From Inquilinus limosus DSM 16000 (GTDB lineage Bacteria > Pseudomonadota > Alphaproteobacteria > DSM-16000 > Inquilinaceae), in NCBI RefSeq assembly GCF_000423185.1, contig NZ_KE383986.1, positions 62,001 to 126,000 on the forward strand: a stretch of DNA of 64,000 nucleotides, written 5' to 3'. This document shows, piece after piece, positions 25,838-35,083 of this stretch (position 1 is its first letter; every line of letters starts with the position of its first letter). Both the position numbers and the translations under genes were made by a program. The notes beneath the pieces were generated by a model. That model saw only the letters and a program-made list of their open reading frames with translations. It ran no database searches and was not told the origin of the DNA.

Positions 25838-27016
25838 TCAGCCGATCGCCGTTCGGGCCGCCGCCACGGCCTCGGCCAGGCGGTCCAGTTCTTTCTCCGT
25901 GTGCAGGTACGAAACCGCGGCGCGGCAGATCTCGCCCAGGCCGCGGGCGGTCATGTCGAGCGGCGTATAGGCCACGCCGTTGACGGCGATATTGATGCCC
26001 TGCGCCGACAGGCGCCGGCGCAGCTCCGCCGGTTCGATCCCCGCGACCGCGAAGGACACCAGGGCCGCGCGCTCAACGCCGAGGTCGTGCACGGTCACGC
26101 CCGGGATCGCCGCCAAGCGGGCGCGCAGCCCCTGCGCCAGCGCGTCGAGACGGGCGCGGATGGCGTCGATGCCGATGCTGCGGGCGTAGCGGATCGCGGC
26201 GCCGAGGCCGAGCCGCAGCGCCATCGGGAAGTCGCCGGCCTCGAAGCGGAGGGCGCTGTCCTGCAGCCGGGCGCCGTCCGGCGTCCAGGCCGCGGTGCGG
26301 GCGTCGTGATAGGGCGGATCGAGCCGGTCGAGGAAGCCCTGCCGGACATAAAGCAGCCCGGTTCCGCGCGGACCGCGCAGATGCTTGCGGCCGGGCGCGA
26401 TCAGCACGTCGCAGCCCAGCGCCGCGACGTCGATCGGGATCTGGCCGATCGCCTGGGAGGCGTCGAGGAAGAAGGGCACGCCGGCGGCGCGGGCGACCCG
26501 GCCGATCGCCGCGGCCGGGTTGATCAGCCCGCCATTGGCGCCGATCCAGGTCAGCGACACCAGCTTCACCCGCTCGTCGATCATCGCCGCCAGCGCCTCG
26601 GACGAGGCTCGGCCGGCCTCGTCGCAGGGGATCACCTCGATCACCGCGCCGGTGCGGGCCGCTGCGCGCTGCATGGTAGTCAGGTTGCCGCCCCATTCCT
26701 GCCGGCCGACCAGGATGCGGTCGCCGGCGGACAGGGGCAGGCCGGCAAAGGCCAGGCCCCAGCCCTGGGTGGCGCTGCCGGTGAAGGCGACCTCGGCCGG
26801 CGCGGCGCCGATCAGGGCCGCGGCCTCGGTTCGCGCTTCTTCTAGCGCCGCTGCCGCCGCCAGCCCGGCCTCGATCGGGCCGGAGACCGCCTCGCGCTGC
26901 AGATGGGCCAGCACCGCGTCCAGCACCGGCTGCGGCGGCAGCGAGCCGCCGGCATGGTTGAAGTGCAGCACCCGGCCGATGCCCGGCGTCTCGGCCCGCA
27001 GCCGTGCCCAATCCAT
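25838..27016 (-). CDS. Class V-fold PLP-dependent aminotransferase/desulfurase-like enzyme
   Basis: 392 residues of the class V fold. It begins with HFNHAGGSLPPQPVLDAV. Cofactor contacts are TGSATQGWGLAF, DASQAIGQIPID and Schiff-base Lys211 in APGRKHLRGPRGTG. The K-HLRGPRGTG-LLYV motif matches the isopenicillin-N-epimerase/SufS-like subgroup, but no persulfide Cys loop is seen, so transaminase, lyase or epimerase activity is more likely than desulfurase. The ATG is 2 bases after the RidA stop, so the two are translated together. Confidence 0.87.
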   Translation of the reverse strand: MDWARLRAETPGIGRVLHFNHAGGSLPPQPVLDAVLAHLQREAVSGPIEAGLAAAAALEEARTEAAALIGAAPAEVAFTGSATQGWGLAFAGLPLSAGDRILVGRQEWGGNLTTMQRAAARTGAVIEVIPCDEAGRASSEALAAMIDERVKLVSLTWIGANGGLINPAAAIGRVARAAGVPFFLDASQAIGQIPIDVAALGCDVLIAPGRKHLRGPRGTGLLYVRQGFLDRLDPPYHDARTAAWTPDGARLQDSALRFEAGDFPMALRLGLGAAIRYARSIGIDAIRARLDALAQGLRARLAAIPGVTVHDLGVERAALVSFAVAGIEPAELRRRLSAQGINIAVNGVAYTPLDMTARGLGEICRAAVSYLHTEKELDRLAEAVAAARTAIG

Positions 27017-27018
27017 GG

Positions 27019-27489
27019 TCAGCCCTCGAGCTCGACGACGGCCTCGACCTCGACCGCGACGCCGCGCGGCAGGGCCGCCACCCCGACCGCGGCGCGGGCA
27101 TGCCTGCCCTTGTCGCCGAACACCGCGGCGATCAGGTCCGACGCGCCGTTGCCGACCTGCGGCTGCTGGGTGAAGCCGGGCGCCGAGGCGACGAAGACGC
27201 CGAGCCGGACGACGCGGCGGATGCGGGACAGCTCGCCGCCCGTCGCGGCCGCGACCTGGGCGAGGATGGCAAGCGCGCACAGCTCGGCCGCCTTCCGCCC
27301 GTCCTCCAGCGAGACGGTGTCGCCGAGATGGCCGAGATAGGCCGGGCCGTTGCGGTCCTGCGAAATCTGGCCGGAGACGAACAGCAGGTTGCCGGCCTGG
27401 ACATACGGCACGTAGTTGGCTGCTGGGGCAGGGGCGGCGGGCAGCTCATGGCCCAGGGCGGCGACGGCTTCGGCGATGGTCTTCGGCAT
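27019..27489 (-). CDS. RidA family protein
   Basis: 156 residues, YjgF/RidA fold. Motifs: YVQAGNLLFVSGQISQD, AELCALAILAQVAAATG and RHARAAVGVAALPRGVAVEVEAVVEL, the last holding the conserved Arg that binds the imine carboxylate. RidA proteins hydrolyse reactive enamine/imine products of PLP enzymes. The PLP enzyme immediately downstream gives a direct reason for its presence. The length and RHARAAVGV version place it in a Rid subgroup other than archetypal RidA. Confidence 0.92.
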   Translation of the reverse strand: MPKTIAEAVAALGHELPAAPAPAANYVPYVQAGNLLFVSGQISQDRNGPAYLGHLGDTVSLEDGRKAAELCALAILAQVAAATGGELSRIRRVVRLGVFVASAPGFTQQPQVGNGASDLIAAVFGDKGRHARAAVGVAALPRGVAVEVEAVVELEG

Positions 27490-27563
27490 GGTCCGGTCCT
27501 TCGTGTCGGAAGCCCGGATGCTAGCCGCCGTCCGCTGCGGTCGACGAACGCGAAGTTTTCGCC

Positions 27564-28475
27564 TTATGGGTGACTCGGATTCACCTGTGAGGCCGCCGCC
27601 TCGCCGCGGATCCAGTCGGTGAAGGCGGCGACCGGCGGGGGCGGGGGGCCGGGGCGGGTCACCAGCCAGTAGCCGAGGCCGGGCGGGGCGAAGGGCGGGC
27701 CGCCCAGCGGCTCCACCAGCGCGCCGCTGCGCAGCCGCTCGCCGATCAAGGCATGCCGGCCCATCGCCACGCCCTGGCCCGCCAAAGCCGCCTCCAGCAC
27801 GATGTTGTAGTCGTGCAGCATCAGGGTGCGGGCGCGGGCCAGGTCGAAGCCATGCGCCGCCGACCAGGCGGGCCATTCGATCGGCTCGCGGGCGTAGGAC
27901 AGCAGCAGGGTGTGGTGCAGCAGGTCGGCCGGGCGCGCGATCGGCGGGCCGCGCCGCAGCAGCTCCGGGCTGACCACCGGGGCGATCCGGTCGGCCAGCA
28001 GCAGCGCCGCCTCGACCTCCGGCCAGCCGCCGGTGCCGTAGCGGATCGCCAGGTCGGCCTCGCCGCCCTTCACGTCCACCAGGGCGTTGGACGGCTCCAG
28101 CCGCAGCTCGATCTCCGGATGCGCGGCGGCGAAGCGGGGCAGGCGCGGCACCAGCCAATGGGTGGCGAAGGAGGCGAGCAGGCTGACCCGCAGCACCGCC
28201 CGCTCCGGCCCCCGCACCGCACGCGTCTCATCCTCCAGCAGATCGAAGGCGCGGCGCACCCCGTCGAGATAGCGCTCGCCGGCCGGGGTCAGGACGATGG
28301 CGCGGGTCTTGCGCCGGAACAGGGCGGTGCCGAGCTCGCGCTCCAGCCGCTGCACCTGGTGGCTGATGGCGCTCGGCGTCACCAGCAGCTCCTCGGCGGC
28401 GAGGCGGAAGCTCAGATGCCGGCCGGCTGCCTCGAAGGCGCGCAGGGCGGGCAGGGAGGGCAGGCGCCTTGGCAT
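27564..28475 (-). CDS. LysR family transcriptional regulator (GcvA-like)
   Basis: 303 residues from MPRRLPSLPALRAFEAAGRHLS. HTH region contains RLAAEELLVTPSAISHQVQRLERELG, and the effector domain follows. It lies upstream of ridA and the class V enzyme on the same strand, 74 bases from ridA, and probably regulates them. The open frame extends upstream to 28589, but that part is the long hairpin element at 28480-28629 and should not be counted as protein. Confidence 0.9.
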   Translation of the reverse strand: MPRRLPSLPALRAFEAAGRHLSFRLAAEELLVTPSAISHQVQRLERELGTALFRRKTRAIVLTPAGERYLDGVRRAFDLLEDETRAVRGPERAVLRVSLLASFATHWLVPRLPRFAAAHPEIELRLEPSNALVDVKGGEADLAIRYGTGGWPEVEAALLLADRIAPVVSPELLRRGPPIARPADLLHHTLLLSYAREPIEWPAWSAAHGFDLARARTLMLHDYNIVLEAALAGQGVAMGRHALIGERLRSGALVEPLGGPPFAPPGLGYWLVTRPGPPPPPVAAFTDWIRGEAAASQVNPSHP

Positions 28476-28479
28476 CGGC

Positions 28480-28629
28480 TCAGAGACCGTTCGAGAATGC
28501 GCTGGCGTGAGTCGGCTGGTGGCGGTTTCGAGAACCGGAGCGCAGCGGACATGGAAGTCCGTGAGCACCGGAAGCGGAGAAACCACCATCAGACGGCCAC
28601 GCCAGTAGCATTGTCGGACGGTCTCTCAG
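28480..28629. repeat. 150-base imperfect palindrome (long hairpin / MITE-like element)
   Basis: The outer ends read AGAGACCGTTCGAGAATGC and, on the other strand, AGAGACCGTCCGACAATGC. Pairing continues through CTGGCGTG, GTCGGCTGGTGGCGGTTTC and its partner GTCTGATGGTGGTTTC to a centre near 28550-28560. The two arms are about 70 bases and roughly 80% complementary by eye. It fills the gap between glsA and the LysR gene and supplies the glsA stop codon. Confidence 0.75.
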
Positions 28630-29555
28630 GGCCCGAAGACCGACCAGCCCATGGCCTTGGCCAGCCGCTCCAGCGCCAGGGTGCCGAGCAGCGAGTTGCC
28701 GTGCTGGTTCAGCCCGGGCGACCAGACGGCGACCGAGGCGCGGCCCGGCACGATCGCCAGGATGCCGCCGCCGACGCCGCTCTTGCCCGGCAGGCCGACG
28801 CGGAAGGCGAAGTCGCCCGAGCCGTCGTAATGGCCGCAGGTCAGCATCAGGGCGTTGATCCGCCGCGCCCGCTCCGGCGAGACCACGCGGTGCCCGGTCG
28901 AGGACCGGCCGCCGCCATCGGCCAGGAACAGCCCGGCGGTGGCCAACTGCCGGCAGGTCATGGCGATGGCGCATTGGTGGACATAGACGCCGAGCGTCAG
29001 CTCCACCGGATGCAGCAGGTTGCCGAAGGACTTCATATAGGCGGCCAGCGCCATGTTGCGGAACGCGGTCCCGGCCTCGGACCGCGCCACCTTCTCGTCG
29101 ATGGCGATGCTCTCGTCGTCGGCCAGCCAGCGGACGAAGCGCAGGATCGACCCGATCGCCTCGCGCGGCTGGTGCCCGGCCAGGACGACGTCGGTCACCA
29201 CCAGCGCGCCGGCGTTGATGAAGGGGTTCCGCGGCACGCCCTGCTCGTGCTCGAGCTGGACGATCGAGTTGAAGGCGTTGCCCGACGGCTCGCGCCCCAC
29301 CCGCCGCCACAGCGCGTCGCCGACGGCGCCGAGCGCGAGCGTCAGGGTGAAGACCTTGGAGATGCTCTGGATCGAGAACGGCACCTCGGCGTCGCCGGCG
29401 CTGTGGAAGCCGCCGTCGAGGGTGGCGACCGCGATGCCGAACTGGCCGATTTCGACCTTCGCCAGCTCCGGGATGTAGCTGGCGACCTCGCCGCGCCGCT
29501 GCTCCCGCGCCATGGCGTCGGCGATCCCGCCGACGACGTCGCTCAGATCCGGCAT
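28626..29555 (-). CDS. glsA: Glutaminase A
   Basis: 309 residues, the usual length of bacterial glutaminases with a serine beta-lactamase-like fold. Motifs: [12 protein letters not shown] with the catalytic Ser64-x-x-Lys67 pair, [18 protein letters not shown]-like EQGVPRNP and [14 protein letters not shown]. It hydrolyses glutamine to glutamate and ammonia. The stop codon lies inside the end of the hairpin element. The acetyltransferase gene upstream ends only 7 bases before its start. Confidence 0.95.
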   Translation of the reverse strand: MPDLSDVVGGIADAMAREQRRGEVASYIPELAKVEIGQFGIAVATLDGGFHSAGDAEVPFSIQSISKVFTLTLALGAVGDALWRRVGREPSGNAFNSIVQLEHEQGVPRNPFINAGALVVTDVVLAGHQPREAIGSILRFVRWLADDESIAIDEKVARSEAGTAFRNMALAAYMKSFGNLLHPVELTLGVYVHQCAIAMTCRQLATAGLFLADGGGRSSTGHRVVSPERARRINALMLTCGHYDGSGDFAFRVGLPGKSGVGGGILAIVPGRASVAVWSPGLNQHGNSLLGTLALERLAKAMGWSVFGP

Positions 29556-29562
29556 TCCGGGC

Positions 29563-30141
29563 TCAGCCCTCGCGGTCGATCGTCATGTACAGGGCGGCGC
29601 CGTCGGGCGTGTCGATCGGCCCGCGGCGCCGGAACCCGGCCTTCTCATAGGCGCGGATCGCGGCGGCGTTGGCCGGGGCGGGGTCGACCTGCACCCGCGC
29701 CGTCTCCGGCAGGGCCAGCAGGCGGCGCAGCACCAGCTGGATCAGCCGGGTGCCCATGCCGCGGCCGATCACGTCGGTCTCGCCCAGGAACAGGTCGATG
29801 CCGAAGGTCTCGCGCGGCAGCTGGTGGGCCGCCCAGTAGCTGTCGGGATTGGCGTGGTAGACATGCATGTAGCCGATCGGCCGGCTGCCCTCGCAGGCCA
29901 GGAACGGGGCGATGTTCGATTCGACCAGATGGGCGGCGATCTGCGCCAGCTCCTCCTCCGGATCGCCCCACCAGCGCATGACATGCGGCAGTTCCAGCCA
30001 GCGGGCGATGATCGGCAGGTCCTCGATCCTGAGCGCGTTGAGGCCGATCGACGGGTCGACGACATCGGCGATGCGCTGATCCGCCAGCTTCAGCGCGATG
30101 CCGGCCGGCCCGGCGGCGGGGAGGGGGTGGTCGTCGCTCAT
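29563..30141 (-). CDS. GNAT N-acetyltransferase, AAC(6')-Ib-like
   Basis: 192 residues from ATG 30141. The aminoglycoside 6'-N-acetyltransferase pattern is clear: [23 protein letters not shown], then [14 protein letters not shown], acetyl-CoA loop [37 protein letters not shown] and the ending TPDGAALYM. The last segments closely follow AAC(6')-Ib/II enzymes. The same subfamily also contains N-acetyltransferases of siderophore lysine side chains, so resistance is not proven. A GC content like its neighbours argues for a resident gene and not a resistance cassette. Confidence 0.82.
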   Translation of the reverse strand: MSDDHPLPAAGPAGIALKLADQRIADVVDPSIGLNALRIEDLPIIARWLELPHVMRWWGDPEEELAQIAAHLVESNIAPFLACEGSRPIGYMHVYHANPDSYWAAHQLPRETFGIDLFLGETDVIGRGMGTRLIQLVLRRLLALPETARVQVDPAPANAAAIRAYEKAGFRRRGPIDTPDGAALYMTIDREG

Positions 30142-30268
30142 GCCGCGCCGGGGACGGCGATCCCGCCGTGTCGGAAAGGGGAAAAGGTCATGGTCGTATC
30201 GGCGCTGCGAACGGGTCAAGAACCTGTACCCGATCGTGGCGAGCGGTCAAAGGGTCCTGTGCCGCACC

Positions 30269-30774
30269 TCAAATATCATACGGCAGCTCCTCGTCCCTCT
30301 GGTTCAGGAACAGCAGGACCAGGCCGGTGACGGTCAGGAACAGATGGGCGGCGGGCTGGCCGTTCCACTCCTTCGACTGCCACATGGCGAACCATTCGCC
30401 GCCGATGGCGACGAAGCCGAAGGCGTAGAGCAGGAAGCCCATGCCGACCCCGGCCAGCGCCGGGGCCTTGGCCCGGGCGAAGACGGCCGACGGCGCGTCC
30501 CAGCGCAGCGCCATGCGGGCGGCGCCGACCCAGCAGACGGCCGCGGTGGCGATCTGCCAGATGATGATCAGGGCATAGAGGAGATGGTGGACCCACGGAA
30601 CGTCGATCGCCCGCCACATCAGGGCGGGCGACCGGAAGGTGGTGTCCATCGCCAGCACGTGCCGGACGAAGGCGAAGTTGGAGCCGTAGTCGGTCAGGTT
30701 GCCGACCGCGACCAGGGTGAAGAACAGGGCAATACCGGCTGTGGCCAGGATCTTGAGGATCCTGGCCGTCAGCA

Positions 30775-30775
<1 letters not shown>
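30269..30775 (-). CDS. DUF2165 family small membrane protein
   Basis: 168 residues with four predicted membrane helices (ILKILATAGIALFFTLVAVGN; LLYALIIIWQIATAAVCWVG; ALAGVGMGFLLYAFGFVAIGG; AAHLFLTVTGLVLLFLNQ). The NLTDYGSNFAFVRHVLAMDTTF and GGEWFAMWQSKEWNGQ loops are the DUF2165 signature. Function unknown. Its ATG overlaps the ugpC-like stop as TGATG, implying translational coupling to the ATPase gene. Confidence 0.87.
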
Positions 30776-31908
<1,133 letters not shown>

Positions 31909-32109
31909 GTTTCCTCCACTGCGCAAAACTTTGTCCGCACCATATCCAGCACGGGCGGCCGAGGCCAGCATTTTGGAACGCCCGGCGTCAAATCGTCTGA
32001 TGTTTGCACGATTCTGATTCGGGCGGGCGGCCGGGCCGGCCGTGCAGTCGATTGACACGGGCCCCGCCGGCCCCGCTTAATCCGCCCGCCCGAGAGGAGC
32101 CGCCGCGGC

Positions 32110-32160
32110 ATGCCGATCCGAGATCCTGTCCCGCCCGCCATGACCGCCACGGCATCGTGA
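32110..32160 (+). CDS. Possible 16-codon leader ORF overlapping the HpnL-like gene start
   Basis: ATG 32110 follows GAGAGGAG at a distance of 10 bases. It encodes MPIRDPVPPAMTATAS and stops at TGA 32158-32160, overlapping the GTG (32157) of the next gene as GTGA. The downstream GTG lacks its own ribosome site. Conservation is unknown, so this remains a proposal. Confidence 0.35.
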   Translation: MPIRDPVPPAMTATAS

Positions 32161-33158
32161 CCCGGCGCGCCATCAAGCTCGCCACCGCCCTGGTCGGGCT
32201 CGCCGGGCTGTGCGGCGTCATCGGGCTGGTCGCCTCGCAGAATGCCGAGGCGGTGCTGCGCCTCCTGCTCGGCGCCAGCGGCGGCATCCTGCTGGTGGTG
32301 GCCTATCACCTCCTGCCGATGGCCTGCTCGGCGATGGGCTGGCGCGCCGCCATCCGGCCGCTGTGGGCGGCCGGGCCCGGCATCTTCGTATGGGCGCGGC
32401 TGGTGCGGGAATCGGCCAATGCGGTGCTGCCGGTGGCGCAGGTCGGCGGCAATGTGCTCGGCGCCCGCGTCCTGGCGCTGCACGGCGCCGGCACGGTCCC
32501 GGCCGGCGCCGGGATGCTGGTCGACCTCACCCTCGAATTCCTGAGCCAGATCCTGTTCTTCGCCATCGGCCTCGTCGTGCTGCTGCTGATCGGCAGCGGC
32601 GACATGCTGCGCTGGGGCGGGATCGGCCTGATGGTCGCGGTCCTGACCGGCGTCGCCTTCGTGCTGGTGCAGCGCTGGGGCATGTTCCGGCTGTTCGAGC
32701 AGCTGCTGGGCCGGATCGCCCAACAGTTCGACTGGCCGGCCCTGGGTTCGCTGGCCGGGCTGCACGACACGGTGATGGCGATCTACCGCGACCGCCGGGC
32801 ATTGGCGCTGTCGGGGGCCTGGCACCTGGCGGCCTGGCTGCTCGGCGCCGGCGAGGTCTGGCTGGCCCTGCGGGTGCTGGGCGCCGATGTCGGCTTCGCC
32901 GAGGCGCTGGTGATGGAGAGCATCGGCCAGGCGGTGCGCACCGCCGCCTTCCTGGTGCCCGGGGCGCTCGGCGTTCAGGACGGCAGCATCCTGGCGCTCG
33001 GCGTCATGTTCGGCCTGCCGCCGGAGCTCGCCCTCTCGGTGGCGCTGGTCAAGCGCATCCGCGAGCTGCTGCTGCATGCCCCGGCCCTTTTGATCTGGTA
33101 CCTCATCGAAGGCCGGCGCCTGCTGCGGACGCCGGATGTTGCACGCGAGCAGACATGA
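32157..33158 (+). CDS. HpnL-like / lysylphosphatidylglycerol synthase transmembrane-region (UPF0104) protein
   Basis: About 333 residues, mostly membrane helices (for example KLATALVGLAGLCGVIGLVAS, GGILLVVAYHLLPMACSAMGW, LFFAIGLVVLLLIG). Conserved features are the GGNVLGARVL motif after ANAVLPVAQV and the late GALGVQDGSILALGVMFGLP segment, as in HpnL and related flippase-like proteins. Start chosen at GTG 32157. No ATG exists in this frame near the hydrophobic onset. Its stop overlaps the next ATG (ATGA), so it works with a CDP-alcohol phosphotransferase, probably in synthesis or flipping of a polar lipid. Confidence 0.78.
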   Translation: MTRRAIKLATALVGLAGLCGVIGLVASQNAEAVLRLLLGASGGILLVVAYHLLPMACSAMGWRAAIRPLWAAGPGIFVWARLVRESANAVLPVAQVGGNVLGARVLALHGAGTVPAGAGMLVDLTLEFLSQILFFAIGLVVLLLIGSGDMLRWGGIGLMVAVLTGVAFVLVQRWGMFRLFEQLLGRIAQQFDWPALGSLAGLHDTVMAIYRDRRALALSGAWHLAAWLLGAGEVWLALRVLGADVGFAEALVMESIGQAVRTAAFLVPGALGVQDGSILALGVMFGLPPELALSVALVKRIRELLLHAPALLIWYLIEGRRLLRTPDVAREQT

Positions 33159-33781
33159 AGTCGATCTACACCCAGCCCCACACCTCCTGGACCCATCGCC
33201 TGACCCGGATCATGGTGCGGCCCCTGGTCGGCACCCGGGTCACGCCGAACCACCTGACCACGGCCCGGCTGCTGACCGGCCTCGCCAGCGCCGGCGCCTT
33301 CGCCGTCGGCGATGCGCGCTGGACCTTCTGGGGCGGCGTCATCTGGCTGGTCTCCTGCCTGCTCGACCGGGCGGATGGCGAGCTGGCGCGGCTCGGCAAC
33401 AGCTCCTCGCGCTTCGGCCACATCTACGACTACTACTCCGACATCACCGTCAACGCGCTGATGTTCCTGGCGATCGGGATCGGGCTGCGCACCGGCTGGC
33501 TGGGCTCGGCCGGGCCGCTGCTGGGGATCCTGGCGAGCGCCGGGGTGCTGCTGGCCTCGATCCTGTCGGAGCGGCTGGAGGCCGCGGGCGCGGTCGAGAC
33601 CAAGGCCTATGTCGGCATCCTCGGCTTCGACTTCGACGACGCGCTCTACCTGTTCGCGCCGGCGGCCTGGTTCGGCCTGTTCCCCTACATCCTGATCGGC
33701 GCGGCGATCGGCGGGCCGTTCTTCGCCATCCTGACCGCGGTGCGCCTTCGCGCCGCACGGGCAGGATCGGAAGTGGGATAG
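33155..33781 (+). CDS. CDP-alcohol phosphatidyltransferase family protein
   Basis: 208 residues with about six membrane helices. The family signature D-x2-DG-x2-AR-x7/8-G-x3-D-x3-D is present as DRADGELAR followed by GHIYDYYSD. Such enzymes transfer a phosphoalcohol between CDP-lipid and an acceptor. Which head group is used cannot be told. VTPNHLTTARLLTGLASAG is the usual N-terminal segment. Overlap with the HpnL-like gene suggests a shared pathway. Confidence 0.88.
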   Translation: MKSIYTQPHTSWTHRLTRIMVRPLVGTRVTPNHLTTARLLTGLASAGAFAVGDARWTFWGGVIWLVSCLLDRADGELARLGNSSSRFGHIYDYYSDITVNALMFLAIGIGLRTGWLGSAGPLLGILASAGVLLASILSERLEAAGAVETKAYVGILGFDFDDALYLFAPAAWFGLFPYILIGAAIGGPFFAILTAVRLRAARAGSEVG

Positions 33782-33789
33782 AGCGCCTA

Positions 33790-33818
33790 TTGACACTCAT
33801 TCGCAATCTCATCTAAAT
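33790..33818 (+). promoter_or_regulatory. Promoter with Fur/Irr-like box upstream of bfd
   Basis: A perfect -35 TTGACA (33790-33795) is followed after 17-18 bases by a TAAAT -10 core (33814-33818). Between them, read on the minus strand, is ATTGCGAATGAGTGTCA, resembling known Fur boxes (GCGAATGAGAATCA type). Repressor binding there would block the promoter when iron is plentiful, as expected for bfd. Confidence 0.65.
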
Positions 33819-33847
33819 CCGGCGGACCACACCGGAGCCGCCGACGC

Positions 33848-34048
33848 ATGTACATCTGCATCTGCAACGCCCTGAACGACACTCAGATCCGGTGTGCCGT
33901 GGAGGCAGGGGCGAAGAACGCGGGGCAGGTCTATGCCGGGCTCGGCTGCGCGCCGCGCTGCGGCAAATGCGTCACCGCCATCCGCCAGATGGTGAACGAG
34001 GCCAACCGCGAGCAGGACGACGCGCCGGTCCTCCTCGCCGCCGAGTAA
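33848..34048 (+). CDS. bfd: Bacterioferritin-associated ferredoxin
   Basis: 66 residues, with [2Fe-2S] ligands Cys4 and Cys6 (ICIC) and Cys38 and Cys41 (CGKC), exactly the Bfd spacing, plus the conserved YAGLGCAPRCGKC loop. Bfd reduces ferric iron in bacterioferritin so that it can be released during starvation. No bfr gene is adjacent. A Fur-like box lies over the promoter. Confidence 0.93.
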   Translation: MYICICNALNDTQIRCAVEAGAKNAGQVYAGLGCAPRCGKCVTAIRQMVNEANREQDDAPVLLAAE

Positions 34049-34118
34049 GCCGCCTCTGTACGCCGCGCCGCGGCGGTGCTAGCCAGCCTCCCGAGAGAGT
34101 TCCGAAGGGGAGGCCGCG

Positions 34119-35081
34119 ATGGCGGGGACAAGGCGCATCATCATCGACACCGATCCGGGCCAGGACGATGCCATCGCCATCCTGCTGGCGATGGGCTCGC
34201 CGGAGCTGGAGATCGCCGGCCTCACCACCGTCGCCGGCAATGTGCCGCTGCACCTGACCACCGCCAACGCGCTGAAGCTGTGCGAGCTGGCCGGCCGCAC
34301 CGACATCCCGGTGGTGCAGGGATCGATCCGCCCGCTGGTGCGGCCGCTGGTCACCGCCGAGGCGGTGCACGGCAAGACCGGCCTCGACGGCTCCGGCCTG
34401 CCGGACCCGACCACGAAGCCGGTCCCCGGCCATGCGGTCGACTGGATCATCGACACGATCATGGCGGCGCCCGAGGGCACCTATACCCTGTGCCCGCTCG
34501 GGCCGCTGACCAACATCGCCGCGGCGCTGGTGCGCGAGCCGAAGATCGCGCCGCGCATCCGCGAGATCGTGTTCATGGGCGGCGGCTTCTTCGAGGGCGG
34601 CAACACCACCCCGGCGGCCGAGTTCAACATCTATGTCGATCCGCACGCCGCCCATGTGGTGCTGACCAGCGCCATCAAGCTGACCATGGTGCCGCTCGAC
34701 GTCACCCACAAGGCATTGATCTCCCGCGCCTGGCTCGAAAAGGTGGCGGCGCTCGGCACGCCGGTGGCGAGGAGCGTCGCCGGCATGCTGGATTTCTACG
34801 AGCGCTTCGACATGGACCGCTACGGCACCGCCGGCGGCCCGCTGCACGACCCCTGCGTCATCGCCTATCTGCTGCGGCCGGAGCTGTTCGGCGGCCGCGA
34901 CTGCCATGTGGCGGTCGAACTGGCGGGCGAGCACACGCTGGGCATGACCGTGGTCGACTGGTGGGGCATGGCCGAGAAATGGGGCCGCCCCGACGAGAAG
35001 CCGAAGAACTGCCGCGTGCTGCGCGAGATCGACGCCGACGGCTTCTTCGAGCTGATCTACCAGGCGCTGCGGCGGCTGTGA
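34119..35081 (+). CDS. Nucleoside hydrolase (IunH family)
   Basis: 320 residues. The calcium-binding N-terminus IIIDTDPGQDDAIAILLA carries the Asp cluster (residues 10, 12, 16, 17), and the family motifs VPLDVTHKAL, FMGGGFFEGGNTTPAAEFNIYVDP and HDPCVIAYLL follow. It cleaves the N-glycosidic bond of ribonucleosides for salvage. Base preference cannot be assigned. AGGGGAGG precedes the ATG. The next gene starts 3 bases after the stop. Confidence 0.93.
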   Translation: MAGTRRIIIDTDPGQDDAIAILLAMGSPELEIAGLTTVAGNVPLHLTTANALKLCELAGRTDIPVVQGSIRPLVRPLVTAEAVHGKTGLDGSGLPDPTTKPVPGHAVDWIIDTIMAAPEGTYTLCPLGPLTNIAAALVREPKIAPRIREIVFMGGGFFEGGNTTPAAEFNIYVDPHAAHVVLTSAIKLTMVPLDVTHKALISRAWLEKVAALGTPVARSVAGMLDFYERFDMDRYGTAGGPLHDPCVIAYLLRPELFGGRDCHVAVELAGEHTLGMTVVDWWGMAEKWGRPDEKPKNCRVLREIDADGFFELIYQALRRL

Positions 35082-35083
35082 GA

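Noticed and set aside
28476-28589. N-terminal extension of the LysR regulator
   Set aside because: The extra 38 codons read through the hairpin element; the conserved LysR start RRLPSLPALRAFEA begins at 28475.
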